Assembly: GCA_030549495.1 (NCBI GenBank) | Contig: JAUIRK010000673.1 | Span: 1,674,001 to 1,738,000, forward strand | Length of the DNA stretch: 64,000 bases | Direction of reading: 5' to 3' | Source: Nectonema munidae | Taxonomy: Eukaryota > Nematomorpha > Nectonematoida > Nectonematidae | Part shown: positions 45,085 to 60,000 of the stretch, one piece after another | How positions within the stretch are numbered: position 1 is the first letter of the stretch | Layout: each line of letters begins with the position of its first letter | Notes under the pieces: model-generated | The model's input: the letters and a program-made list of their open reading frames with translations, nothing else | Told to the model about the DNA's origin: nothing | The model's database searches: none | Translations under genes and position numbers: made by a program

Positions 45085-48000
45085 CTGAAAATTAGATGAT
45101 TATTATTTTGGTTTTTCGTATCGAACTATAATTGTAGATAGTAGTTTAATTTTCGCAAATCCACTTTTGGTTTTTATATTGACGACGAAAAAAACATTTA
45201 AATTTTATTCGCCATCTTGAGATCAAGCATTTATCAGATATTTATATCAGGAGATCACATCCTCAAAATGTAAAGGCGAGAAACTTTTTTTAATTTTCAA
45301 AATTCATTAAAAAAAATTTGTCCAGTGAACTGTCAGCTCCCAATCCCACTATAACTGTTGATAACTGCAGGAATTTTAAAGCCGAATTACTGGGTTTGTC
45401 ATTGTAATGCTACAATATCTATCTTCTAGCTCTAGCTTAACAAGAGAAAAAATCGATCAGATATGACAGCGTCCTTAAGATAAAGAAAAAAATCACAATT
45501 TCCCATGCCCGTTGTTGTTTTTACATTCATTTATTAGAATTGAGTACACTTCCGATTCTTCTATTTCGTTTCTAATCACTTAAATAATGCGTTGGGTTTA
45601 GAACTACTATAAATTCTTTATACGATCGTGAAGATTCATAGCTTTTCGTAAACTCATCATGCATTTCTCTGAAAGTAGGATTTGCCACAGTTTGATAAAT
45701 CAGCGGTTTCATTATGCCATAGATAGGACATTTCAAATTCAGTAAATTTTCAAATAGTTATGGTTTTTACTAAAATAGACTGAGATAAGTATCCAAAATT
45801 AAAGCAACAGAATATGTTACACCTGATTTTATTTGTTTGCGACTTTCCAAACGAGACATGGAGAAACAGTATCACTACTCATCACATGTAATAAAGCCTT
45901 TATCACTCATTATTGCTTTTCGCCAGTAATTGAAACCGATGGGTACAAATGCTTTTCATATTTGGATGTTGTGATACTGAAAGAACTGAACGTGTAACAA
46001 AAAGAGATATGCAATACTCTAATCAAGTGAAGGTTTCAAACCAAGACTCTAAAAAAAGATCTTTTTTGTAAATCTTTAGGGAACAAAATTATTGTTTAGT
46101 CTGTCTTGTATTTGGTGTTAAAAGGTAAAAAAAAATTCTCCATCCTATGAAGACAGTATAGTAAGGCTTCAATTAGAATATTCATTGGTATACACATCAT
46201 TATCCGACAATCTCGTTATCAGATACAATTTTGATTGTAACTAATTTTCCCAATGTTTTTCTCCTTGTTATTCTGACATTCACGCTTCGACACTGACACT
46301 CTCTTTGGCAAACCAAATGCTCTCACGCCCGTATTTGTTAATCCGAGAGACCAATCATATGATCGTATTTCCTTATGACACACCCATTAATTGACAGTGA
46401 ACTGTAATTAAAACATTTATAATAGCATGAGATTACGCAAATATTAACACATCTATAGAGAGAGGAAAAAAAGTGACAACGAAGAAATCAATCATTATAA
46501 ATATTTTGAATTTAAATATAATATATATATTTACAATGTATTACTATTTTAATAGCATCTCACGTTTACTGTATTTGATAGCTAAAAAATATTTTATCCT
46601 AAACTATTGATTTTCCAGAAACTTTAAACTCTATATAAGATGCAGAATTGATGACTCCTAAATTCGACAAAATGCCTGTTAACCAATAGGGTCGGATAAA
46701 GGTGATCTGACAATACAGTTTTTTTATAAAACTATTTTTTCTTTTGAAACACTAAAAAGAATGATTTTTAATCTTCTTTCTAAGTCTATAGTAAAAGCTA
46801 ATTAATTACGAACATTAAAAAGAACAAATATTAATTGATGTTTGTTTAACTTATTTGATTACAGCCCGTCCCCAGACTCCAAGTACAGATGGGGCAAAAC
46901 TTATTTTAATGGGGCCGGGACATAAATCCAAGGGGGAGGAAGCAAAGCCACACCTTGTCCCTATCGACGGGCCCGTTTGATTATATAAATGAAAAGATCT
47001 CATCAAATTTCAAACAGATTGACGTGTGAATGATTATCGCTTAACAAGTGTCAAGAAAACTCTCGCATCATTCCTCAAGACTAGTGTTTCCCAAACTTTT
47101 TCTAATCAACGCCCATCAGTAAACATTTTTCAAAAAAGGCCCTCAGAATAAAAAAGAGAAAAGAATCCCATTTGACTTTTAAGTTTGGGTCTTCCAAATT
47201 TTAAAGCCAAATAGTGGGAAGAGAATTTTACTTTTTTTTTATATTTAAAATTGATAGTTACTTACAGCCCCATCGCCAGACTCTAAGTACGGGGGGGGGG
47301 CAAAACTGATTTTAATGTTATAGATTTCAAGCTAGTTCCAGAGGGCGAATAAATGACAGGTTAAAAATCGTAATCCGTACTCTTTCTAATGGGAATCGTT
47401 ACTTGCATGAAAATCTGGCATCTTTCCAACTCTAATTAAAAGCAATAAAATAACTAATAAAACTTTTAAAGAACCCGTTGAAAAAGTAAAGGTAATTTAA
47501 ACAAAATTCTAGGGGTATTTCCTTTGAACATTTATAATTTAAATAGTTTTAGAGAAGGCATACTTCTTTAGATTTTCCAGATTTGATTTGAGAATAATCG
47601 ATAAAGCCAATTTTCAAGCAATCAATCAGATCGATAATCGGAATTCCAGAACTAAGATCGCTTGATTGGAAATTTGTCACTCGAGATTCTTTGCCTCCCA
47701 TGCTGAGCTAAAATGCAAAAAAGATCATTTCATTCTTTATAGTTTATTGAAAGTGGAAGTTTTAAATTCGAACGAAAAAAACACCGAATGTCTTAATTTT
47801 TTGATCTTTCTTCAATTTTGGGGGACTTAAAAGTTTTATACAAAGTATTTATATGTATTATAAGACAAAGCATTTCTGGTCATTTACGATATAAGAGTTT
47901 TGAACCCGATTAATTTTTTATGAAGACTTAATTAACCTAAATGAGATCTCTAATTTAGTAGCTTACTAAATTCCTTCTATTTAAGTAAAACACTACTCTA

Positions 48001-51000
48001 CTCATCCAACTACAGCATAGAAACGTGGCGGGCACACATGAAAGTCAATAAGAGACGAGCATTTCAATATTGTAAAGACCCACATTATATTTAATTTGCA
48101 AAAATACGTAAAATTGAGCCCGCTTTTTAACTATATATGTTAGAATAGAATGAGAAAGAAACAATATATTTAATTACAGTAATTAGCTCAAGCAAAAGAG
48201 CTATGTCACCAACCCTAGTATACAACCGTAAACTTTATTTCAAAAAATTTAGAAAAAAAGGAATCTTTGATTATGAAACATAAAATAATGAAAGGTTTTA
48301 CTTTATGATTAGCCCACTCAATGATATCTTTTTCGGAAATCGATTTTTGATTGATGTCGTATGACAATCTTGACAGCACTGTCAACGTGTACGCTCGCAT
48401 CAACTGCCAGAGGAGTGCTAAGAAAATTTAAAAAATAAAAATACAACAATCATGTTTAATGCAAAATAATAATAATTGCAGCCAAATTTATCCTAATGAA
48501 GAGAGAATAAGTCAATAAAAATGGAAGTAGAAAGAATGTAAATTATTGTATATGTTGCATAAAACGATACCTACTTGGTTTCCGACAACTTAACTCTCCG
48601 TATAACGTGTGCCTAGTAGGCTCATACATGATTTAAAACCTCTAGACAAATCACATATAATATTCAATCACTCACTCTTTGAGATGTATTCTTTCTAACG
48701 ACTTTTTTCTTTCTTTCTTCATCATTGATATATTGCTTTCACTTGATCTCTTTGATTAATTGAGTCAAACAAGTTTTCTCTTGATAAACGTCGTAATGTG
48801 TTTGGCAGACTCTTCATGCAAGGCGTATGTATAGAAAGCATACACTATAAAAAAAACTTGCATATATTACACTTGTCATTTTTTTTTGTTCATCTGTTTA
48901 TTCTCATTTTTTATTTGTCTTATTTTCATATTTCCTTTTTACTCTTTATTTGTATTGAGTTACAAATGCCCAAATCCAAAGTTCCTGTCCAGGATATTTC
49001 CTTTATAAATAATTGTAACGAAAGGGATCCTGAAAACATTGACTTTATAATTCAAATTCTGAATCAGATCATTTTTCTCTAAAAGAGAGCGATTCTGAAA
49101 ATAATGAAGAAAGTTTTTATCAAGATAGCGATATATCTTCGCAGGAAAGAGATTTTACATGCAAAGATGGAACTAACTGGTCTTCAAATCCGATGCCTTC
49201 TTCAAAAGTAAAAAAATGTAACATGATAAGATCAAAGATGAATAAAGTTAATCTTCCTCCAAACAAAACTCTTTGCACAATTGAAGAATCCTTCTCACTT
49301 TTGTTTAGTCACGAAATCACTTTTCGCATTGTCTTATTATCAAATATAGAATTGGATCGAGTAAAAAAACTAATAATAAAATAAATTACACTTATTGTGA
49401 CGCGATCGAATTGAAAGCTTTTATTGGATTGATTCTTTGTGCTGGCCATTTGAAGCAAAATCACCCAAATTATGAAATGCTTTGGAACAAAGTTTATGGA
49501 CCTACAATTTTTAGAGCCACTATGAGTTTGGAAAGGTTCAAGTTTTTTTTACCTTTTATAAGATTCGATCATAAAAGTTCGAGAAACGAAAGAAAAGAAA
49601 AAGACAAACTTGCAACCATTCGTGAAGTTTGGGTTCTTTTCAATAACAACTTACAAAAACTCTACACACGAGGAGCAAACTTGACAATAGATGAGCAATT
49701 GATTCCTTTTCATGGAAGATGTTCTTTCAAGCAGTACATGCCATCTAAACCTGATAAATATGGCGTGAGGATTTTTTGGATTTGTGATTCAAAAAACTTT
49801 TATCCTCTAAAGGGCATCCCTTATCTTGGCAAAGAAGGCACAAGGAAAAAAAGTGTGGCACAACAAATAGTTTTTCAACTTGTTGAAAAGTATGAGTATT
49901 CAAATGGAAATATAACATTTGACAGATTTATATACTGCAAAGGCTTTGTTGAAAAAAAGGACTAACAATCGTTGGCACATTACGAAAAAACAAAGCTTAT
50001 ATTCCTAAACAATTTTGGATACAAGTGAAAGAGAAGAAAATAGCAGCCTTTTTGGTTTTTTTTCATTTTACACTTTGTTATCTTTTATTCCTTAAAAAAA
50101 TGTGTTTTGCTTCTATCCTCCATGCATCATAATAAAAGTATTGGCGAAAACAAGCCAGAAATGATTGAATATTACAATGCTACAAAAGGAGGTGTGGATA
50201 GTTCAGAACAGCTGGTCCACGAATACACTTGCAAAAGAAAAACGAACCGTTGGCCTCTGGCTTTTTTCATGAATTATCTTGATGTTGGATCCATAGCTGC
50301 ATATGTTATTTGGAGCGAAACTTTTCCAGAGTGGAAAGCAAATGTGCATAATAAGAGAAATAAATTTCTCCTTGATCTAGCAGAATCACTTGTGAAGCCA
50401 AATATCATGAGAAGATCTGAAAACTTTCTACAAATGTCTGTTCAACAAGCTATGACAGTTGTAAATGGGGATATTATAACAAGAAAAAGTAATGTATATA
50501 AAAGAAAACGGTGTTTTTTGTGCCCATAAAAAAGCAGAATGCAAAAAGAAGTATGCTATAAATGTGAGAAAAATGTGTGTAATGAACACAGTTTGACTTA
50601 TATTGTTTGTGATAAATATAATATTTGAAAAATAAAACTTTTTTGTTAACATTTTTTCACATGTATTTATTGAGATAAGTGCAAAACATATTAAAAAACA
50701 TGAACAATGAGTCTTTTAGGCTCATAACATCGGTTAATCAAAAAATATTTACACCGGAGAAGGGTTAACGTGAAACAGCTATAGACTATCAATATATGGA
50801 GCTAAGCGCAAAAATAACAATTTGGAAAAGACTTGTTCAAATTAGAGTAATTTCGCATGTTGAAATTTTTCACGTAAAATCAAAATATTCGATATTTTTA
50901 AATACATTTTGCTCAATTTTCTCAATGTGTATACATCGTAAATTTTTTAGACAAAATTTAATCTAAAAATAATAAAGACTACAATAATCTAAGCCTCCCC

Positions 51001-54000
51001 CGAATTGTTAACACTTACAGTTTTTACAATTATTTTTACTTTTGTTAATCTTAGGTAATCTAAGTAATAGACTTAAAGTAGTAAACTTTCAGCTTCGATA
51101 CGAATTTATATTATTGAATATAAGAATATTGTCTCCCTTAGACTCCGAATATTAGGAAGGAGTTCGACCGCAATTAACATAATAATTAATTCAAATGAAA
51201 ATCTAATCTTCCTCTATTAAAGTTTTGGACAAATTTTACAAAGAAGCTTTATTTAAAATGATTGATTATTTTTTTTGTTTCATGAATAATATAATTTCAA
51301 TTTGCATAATGAAGACATATAAATGAGTAGAAAATATATAAATAAAAGTACCCTCTTGTTTCTAAAGTGGCCTCAAAAAGTCAAATGCTACACCAACACT
51401 CTCTATAACACTTAAGTCCATCCATACTTAATACACGATTTCCCAAACTATGCTCACGGGACATCCAATTGGTCAGAGTTATAAATGGCAGTATGACACA
51501 AATGATAATATAAGCTGATAACTGTGTTCCATGCTGAGGAGACATTGGTCTTGACATGAACAAGTTGCAAGGGTAACAAGTCTGATGATTCAATGCAAAA
51601 GAAGGGTAAAAAATTGTTTACCTAGAGTAAGAGTATGGTTTCCATCGTTGATGTCTTGACCACCGATCCCAACCAATGAGAAACCACGCTTGCGCCCAAG
51701 GTGGATGGCGTAGTTGCAATTTTCAATTTTTTGAATGAATGACTTCATTTTATGGAACTTTTTGTGGACCGAGATCCAGTCCACACACCCAGACTCGATG
51801 ATATCGTAGAGCTGTGGGATGAAGAAAAGCACAGTAGAGACAAATAAGGAAAAAAGGTGGCGAAAATAGCAAACCTGTAAGATGACTAAACCATCATTGA
51901 GATCGCTATACAACCAGTTCACATATGGATTCACACCTAAACTGTTCATCCAATTGCGATACGCTAAAAACAAATGGTAAAGGATTAGTGGAGGAATAGA
52001 AAAAAGGTTGCATGGAGAAGAAATTATTAGAAATGGGCGCAGTAGTACTCGGAAACGGCATCCAAATTTTATTGCCTTATTTGCAATGCCAAAAGAGTTT
52101 CTTCTCAATTTTCACGTTATAACAGCAGTGTAAACCACAAATTTCTGAGCCGTGAGATCGGGATTGAAAAATGAAGAGTGAACGGATTAGGGTTTTTTTA
52201 ATTTAAGACTTAGTCTTTTGCATAACTCTATTTTAAAGCAACAATTAAAACATTTTATATTTTTTTCTCACATTCAAACTCTTTTAAAAAGTCAATTGGG
52301 AAAATGCATTGGTAGCCTGAATTGGGAGGGGCTGTCTGGCAGCTACATATATGGTCTAGTTACCACAATGAACACGCTTTACAATGATGCTAGTTAACAC
52401 ACACTTTAATACATCTTAAAATACATGAGATATTCCCTATTTTTACTGAGGCATAAAAAAGCAGAGGTGATGGACAGTCAGCCCATAAAATTTTTGACTA
52501 AATATAAGCTGTGCATTATATATATATATAAGACCAAGATATATCAGTAATGTCTATACAAAATGTATAAAATAGTTGTTGTTAAAACAAAAGTTGGCTT
52601 TGAAAATACTTTAATCTGGACTAATCAATTGATCCCTGTAAATCATTACAGGAACCAAAATGAAATATAAATCATGAAGGAAGAAGGAAAAGAAAAAAGC
52701 AAAGAATATCCGTAAAAAAATTGAAAAATAGAAATCCGAAAAATGACAAAATAAAAAAATATTATTATTTCTTAGCAGATTAAAGAAGATTGAGGTCCAT
52801 ATGAATGAGTATTTATCGATAGCTTCATGTTAGTATCTTTTTTGTACCATATGCTCAAAGATTATAGTCTTTGATTAGATTTGCGTTGAGGCATATTGTT
52901 CGCTCTTGTATTCATTGTCTAGAGAGAGAATTAATCTGATTGGATTTAGATATTTAGGACACCCTTTAATATATAAATACATATAAAAAACAATTCTAAA
53001 ATAGCTAATTTCTAGACTTGAATCTGTGAGTATTTTTAATGGACTGAATTCAACGTATTTTTGTATAAAATAATCGATTTTAGTGCACACTTTTTTCCAA
53101 AAAGTCAAAAAAAAAAAAAAAGGATTTTTGGATCAAGAGTAAACTGCCATGATCATGATCAATAGATACGGGCATATTTTGAAAAGTTGTAAATCGATTA
53201 GTTAATTTTCAGGCTTCACAGCCCTGTCGACAACAAAATAAAATATTGTAGACAACAGATTTTAAAATATTTGCAACAATTTGATTGAACTTCCATTCAA
53301 AATGTGAAGATGACGAAAGCGAGCATACTTTTTTCTTCCCGGCTTTCCTCCAGGAGTTGAGCGTCCTTTTGGAATTGAGTCAAATCGGCGATGTCGGCTT
53401 TGCTCAACTCATCCAAGTGAGGGAACGTGTTGAATAAGTTGGCCACGAAAGCAATGTTCAGTTTGTAGTTGCCTGAAACAACGTCAGATGAGGAGATGAA
53501 GGCACGGCAATTCAGCTTGGCAGCCTGCTTCAGCATAGCTTCTGCTCTTTCCTCCAAATCACCTATCTAAATTGTAAACATACATGCATTATTAAAAATG
53601 TATTCGATACTATAACATATCCCCCCTTCTAAAATAAAAACATGATTTATGATAGTCTCAACAGCACACTTGTTTATCAGAAGATTTTCAGATTTTTCCA
53701 GAAGAAAAAATAGATTTTCGCATTTCAGACATTCTTTGAATTCTTAGATGTTAAGCCAAAAGAAGGAAGCTTTTTGCATCATACTCACATGTATTTTCTT
53801 AAATAGATTTGAAGCAAAATCGCCTCTTTTGTTCGTGAATCTCTATACATTTTTCCATTATTTTAAGATTCAAGAAGGCGCACCTTTTCGTTTTGTTATC
53901 CAGACATAAACTTTTTCTCTGTGGATACTTTTGAACACGGTATTTTCAAATTAATGCAATTATTAATTCAAGTGATAAAAGTAAAACGTTCAAACCAGTT

Positions 54001-57000
54001 TTGATGTAAAGGTAGGTAATCGAAATGGTGGAATTAACTAAGTTCTAAAGATTTTAAGGTCAGAACGAAATTTAAAGGTTAGGGAAAATTATCTTTAAAA
54101 AGAAAGCTTTGAGTTTAAATTTTCTTTATAAAATTCATCAATTTTAACTTTTTTTTCTTACTTTTTGTATTAATAATTTTTATATTAGCTTATCTTGGTT
54201 AGTGCGTTTGATTTTAAAATGCGAAAAGGGAATAAAAAATTTTAAAAATGAAACCAAAACAAATTGAAAAATCTAAAATTTTTCTATTTAAAAACATAAT
54301 TATATTTCTAAATATATTCTTAGTTAAAATGAAATTTTGTTATAGGCAGAGTTTTTAGAAAAAATGTTACAGATTTGAAAGGAAGGTTAAAATTACTTTG
54401 TTCTAACGCCAGGAAAAAGAAAAATGGTCATAATAAGTCTAGGGTTGACAGATTAAAACAAATAAAGTAGGACAAAAAATCATAAAATAATCGGCAAAAA
54501 GCCGGGCTTGCCTATTTTGATCAAATCTGTATGTACAAAAAATACAAGATGCAAAGATTTAATTCTTTATTTATGTAAACTTTAAATTAATTGTATTTTT
54601 CAGACGATGAAATATTCTTGAAAAGTTCTTTATTTTGAAGAAGGTATTGATAGAAATCACAACAATTGAATTTTTAAAGTTATAATTTACAATCAGAATA
54701 CTTTTTAGAGTTTAAGTAGATCATTGGTTTCTACAATCAGTCCATTGATTTTTCATTAATTAAAAAATTCTCTATACATTTGCATTGTTTGATTGGATTC
54801 CAAAAACATATGAGTTATTTCTGAGAAGTTCTCAAAGAATCGCAATTTTTAAAAAACTTCGGTCGTTTTTCATTTGTTGTTAGTAGTTGAAAATTAGAAT
54901 TTTCTTTTTCTTCATTCAAAATATTTTTCAAACACAGAAATTGATCAAATAGTTTTGAAACATATATTTTAAGATTTTTTCAATTAAAAAGTTCATACAC
55001 GTCTCAATATTCTCCCATATTACATCTTCGTTAATGTCATCCATGAAAAAATGAATACTTATGAAACGGATTTATCCAACAATTTAAGTAGCATGAACAT
55101 TCGGAATAAATTTTTTAACATCTAAAAAATTATTGCAGAAATCTGTAAATCCTTATTGGACGATTTTTCTAATTTTGCAATAGAAATCTGAAACAAAGAA
55201 GTTAGAGAGTGAACCCCAGGTTCAAATAAACTTCATTGAAATAATTTTCAAATAAAACGCTTTAAACAAGTAGGCGGATTCTTTTGGGACAAGAATTGGA
55301 TTTTAAAGGCGGAAACAATGGCAAAATTCTTTCTATAGCAGGAAATAAAGAAAGCCACCTGGTTTTACTGAAGGAAAGAACATGTTTAAATTCTACATCA
55401 ACAAAATTGCAAAACTCTTTTAACTGTTCTATTCTCACAGTGTATGCTTATTCAAAATATGTGATGGACAGCCAAAGGAAACTTTTTAGCTTAAAATAAA
55501 AATTATTCTCTTCATTATCCTTTTTCCATCAAGCACATGTATTACAATGATCAGCAATAAAAGAAATGCATTTATTCTCAATGTCAAATTTTCAAGCGTT
55601 TCTTTAATAAAATTGAATATCGTTTCAGTTGTTTCATTTGGAAGATTCTTTATTTCGATTAACTTTGAAATAAAACCCTTCTCCCAATCAAGGTATTGAA
55701 TTATCAGTGGAATAATTTTTAAAGAATAATGATTACTGGTATAGACAACGATTCCAAAAATATAAATTTTTCTTTCTCTTTTTTAGTAACTTATACCAAT
55801 TTTTACTGCATGAGGAGAAAAACTTTAGTAATAATAGAAGTAGTTTTTGTTCTACAGCAAAATTTTTTACGTTATTTCATAATCGGAAAAGGCCGATCTT
55901 ATTAAGGAAAGAATGGAATCCATTGTTCTAAAACTAAGGCCAGGTTTAATACAATGATAAGCTAAAGCTCCTTCAGAAACAGATATCAACATCACCTGTT
56001 CATGATTCTTCTTTACGTCATGTGTCAGTTTAGACTGAGAAGAAAAATACAGTAACGCATTTTTGTGTTTATTTGTATTAATATGCTTCTCTAAATCTCT
56101 ACTACCTTGATTACTAATGGAAACAAATGTAGAATTCAAACAAATCAAACATTCCACTTTACTTTCGTTACGGACTAGGATACTTTTTTGAAAGGGTTTT
56201 AGTAAAAGTACACTTTCATTTAAAAATTTATAATCTAAAATTTAAAATGTAAACTATATTAGCAATTTTTAAAAAAAATTAAGAAATTTCACTAAAAACA
56301 ACAGGACATTTTAAATTTTGAAAAAACGGGCAAAAATTTTTTAATCGGTACGTCTGGTCACCGCAAAAATTAACAAAATTGTCTGAGCAAATTTCATGAA
56401 TTTTTGTTTCGTATCCAATACTTATGTATCTCATTGTATATAGTCAAACCCATTTTAAAGAAGAGCTGTCTATAACGACCGGTTTCAATTTCTCCCAATT
56501 AATCCTGTTTCAGCTTATTCGGCCTTTATTAAGCGACCAGCAGTTTACAAATATTACTCTGAATGCTTCCCTTAAATAATTAATTTATAGATAGAATTAT
56601 GAGTAGCAAACACCTCCAAGAGATTATTAATAGAATTGTAAAGGGTTCTTAAATTATAACAAATAAATCATTACACTCCAACTATGTTAAAGTATCTCAT
56701 AAGTGATATATGCTTATGCTTTTATATTTGAATATTAGATGCATATCACTTGAATCACTCATAGTAGATACTCAGAAGCAATGAAATAAATGAACAAAGG
56801 TGATTATTTAGAATATTTCCCGAATCCTAGAATTTCATCGCTCAAAGAGAGAACACCTTCAGATATGGTATCATATTTGGTATTTTAGGGTCGGATGTAA
56901 AAAAAGATAAATCTAGAGTTCTAAGTCGGTTTTTTAAACAACTTTTCGATTTCGGTTCGCAAATTTAGACTCTTTACAAAAGCAGTTACTTCAAAATACG

Positions 57001-60000
57001 AAAAACAACTTTTAATACATAGCTTCTGTTCCGATTTCATAATATATGCACACATGAAGGAAAATGCAACAAATTTTAATTGGTAAAGTTTAACCGCTTA
57101 CATCAAAATTAACGCGTTGAAGACCATAATTTTCAATGGAATTTCATATATCTAAAGCAGATTTTCACTTCTTGGTGGACAGGTGTCATACTGCTCCTCA
57201 AAGGGTTGAGTTTAAATTTGAAGCACAAAATTAAATGAAGCGCAGAATAGAACTTTTCAACAAGCAATAAATAGTTGGAAATATAGTAACGAGTGGTGTT
57301 GAATCGTGTAAGATCAAATTTCATAGTGATTAGTACTTTCTACGATATTGATTGAATATACGAACAAATTTCGTGAGTCAGGTGTGGGTATTATTAATAT
57401 GGTCAAGAAACTACAAACACTAGCTCCACACCTCTAGTTTTTTAAGTATAATGAAATTAAAGATTGTAAAAATGTAAGAAAAAACAACAGAAAGAGGCTT
57501 TAAGCTTTTTAGAAGAAATACGTTAATATTCTTTTTTTAACCAAAATTAAAAATCTTTCTTTTTCATCTCTAGTCGAATGACTTATGGCATTTTGAAAGA
57601 AAAGAGTGTAAGGAAAATGCAAAATAAATTACGTGTAACGCAGATAAATCAATTTTAGTGCCTTTAGGAGCTACTTGATTGAGCAAGTGAATGTATGGAA
57701 GAGAATCCTTTAAAATAATAATAATAATGTATCACAACCCGTTATTAAAAAGAATATTTCAATTATGGTATGAGAACAATAATATATATACAAAAGGATG
57801 ATTCTGAAGAATTTCAGATAATAATAATAATAATATTATTAATAAGCAAAACCCCAAAAACTAATCAATTTTAGTGCCTTTATGAGCTATTTGATTGGGC
57901 AAGTGAATGTATGGAAGAGAATCCTTTAAAATAATAATAATAATGTATCACAACCCGTTATTAAAAAGAATATTTCAATTATGGTATGAAAACAATAATA
58001 TATATACAAATCGATGATTCTGAAGAATTTCAGATAATAATAATATTATTATTAATAAGCAAAACCCCAAAAAATAATTGATTATCTAGAAAAAATTCTA
58101 GTTAAATTGTTCAACAGGTGAAAATGATATAGAATAAATAAGGGTTATGTACACCTCTATTATCCTAGGTTATTTTCTAGAGAATTTATCTATAAAAAAT
58201 TGTCGGTAATAAATATTACCAACTCCAACTGTGCAAAGATGCTGTTAACTAGAAAATCCAAACAAATAACATGTCTCGCTAAGAGTTCAAAACACGGGGT
58301 TCTCTTCCATATATAAATTTAGATATTTAAATATATGTCTTGGGTGAGTCAAAGTAAAAGGAGATCATACGACAATGTCAGAGGAAAAATTGGTTATGTG
58401 CTTTTTGTATGAAGAATTAGCTAAGTGATGATTGACCCAACGCAACAAAATGACTTCCGTATTCATTTTCACCATGTCAGTGATTTCTTCATCCGTATTA
58501 AGCAGAGTGACCAAGCCTGGACAATGAGAGAAATCGACTTGATTGAACAGACCTATCTGAAGTAGAATTGAAAAATGCAAAAAAAAATTATCATCACTCT
58601 CACACAAAAATATTTAAAAAATGATATGATAAATCTGAAATTTGCTTAATTTAACTGTTTGTATTTAAAAAATATCTTTTAAAACCAAGGCACAAATTCC
58701 TGAAATTTTGGAGGGAGATTTGATGGCATGCGTAACAGAAAGCATTATCGCTAGACATGCTATATTGTAAACAAGTTAAGGTTTTATACCATGAGTCTAA
58801 AAACAATTTCTCATGTAAATCTTTAAAGAACAAAAATCTTCATTGAGTCGATTCTGCATTTGGTGTTCTCCAAGATCAAAAATATCTCAGCCTTCTGAAG
58901 ATCGTATAGAAAGGCTTGCATTAAAATAACGGAAAATATAAAGTGTTAGGATGTTATTGGTACTATAATCCCTGATCAATGTCACTCGTGTATATCCACA
59001 GAATGCATATTATAAACATTTTAGTTATAATTACCAAACAAATCCAAAGGTAGTTTTTTAAGATCTTATTTAAATAAAGATAAAAAGATTAACTTGCTTC
59101 TGAATCAGAAAGCAGACTCGCTGTTGGAGAGCAAAACAAGTAAGAAATTGATTTAAAGAAACAAGGGGAGCTAAAAGTATATTCTCAACCTCTCCTCTCC
59201 GCAATTGTAAACAGGCCTAGTTCATATCACAAAAAATTGGTAAGGTGGATTCATTATTCTGTACTGAGAGAATTTGGCGCTTAAAATTAAATTTTAATAT
59301 TTATATTAATGTTTAAATTTATAGCAGCGAAATGTTACTAAACCAGATTAACAACAAGAAACGTAAACAATCACATTAACTCTTTCGTAATGTATCATAT
59401 ACGATACATAAACAATTTTACCTTCGTCTGCTTTTTCAAATAGTTTTGTATATGAACCTTCTGCTTTTTAACAAATATCGTCTGATTTTTCTGGTCACGA
59501 AAAGGTTAAATAATCTTCGTAGTTTGGTTAGCTACACATATATTCAGTTGGATAAGTGTTTGAAAATACATTTAGGACTCAAATGTAGGAATTGGCAAGT
59601 AGCAACTTGTTTTAAAATGGATCAAAAAAGTGCAACAAATCTCACATTTATACGAATTAGCTATTCCATTCCATAAGTGACAGGGCGCAATTACATGATA
59701 ATGAAATTATTGTACATGATTAACACAATCAGTACAAAATAAACTATATAAAATTTTAACTCATGATCGCAAAAAATGGCGACAAACATTAGGCTATTGA
59801 AGATAATCTAGGATACTTTTACAGTACTCAAAGGAGCACAACACTACCTAATGGGTTAAAGCCATTCTAGATTAAAGGTAAACCTAACATCTACCATTAT
59901 CCACAATATGGCAATAGGCATAACTTTTATAAAGAAAATTAAAAGCCTTATAAGTTTACATAGGCTTTAGTGTAAAAAAGTGTCTATTGAAAGAGCGCAA

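Larger units (their letters stand above)
45085..47563. other. Plastin intron (between the last two exons)
   Basis: Holds dispersed repeats near 45,780-46,175, a 114-bp hAT MITE and a partial relative of it, and a hAT end at 47,082. Scattered TTATCCGA motifs near 46,190-46,250 and 46,690 hint at another decayed Tigger-like element. Confidence 0.55.

Noticed and set aside
57061-57180. A - strand exon ending GTAAGC near 57,100
   Set aside because: No reading has both a suitable acceptor and phase 0 at both ends, and none resembles plastin.
58081-58140. A - strand reading FHLLNN as the missing plastin CH2 segment
   Set aside because: An in-frame stop lies just upstream with no usable acceptor between, so the resemblance to HLLNQ is probably chance.
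59446-59676. 76-codon + strand frame as a gene
   Set aside because: It crosses the right end of a piggyBac-type MITE and lies antisense within a plastin intron; no domain is recognisable.
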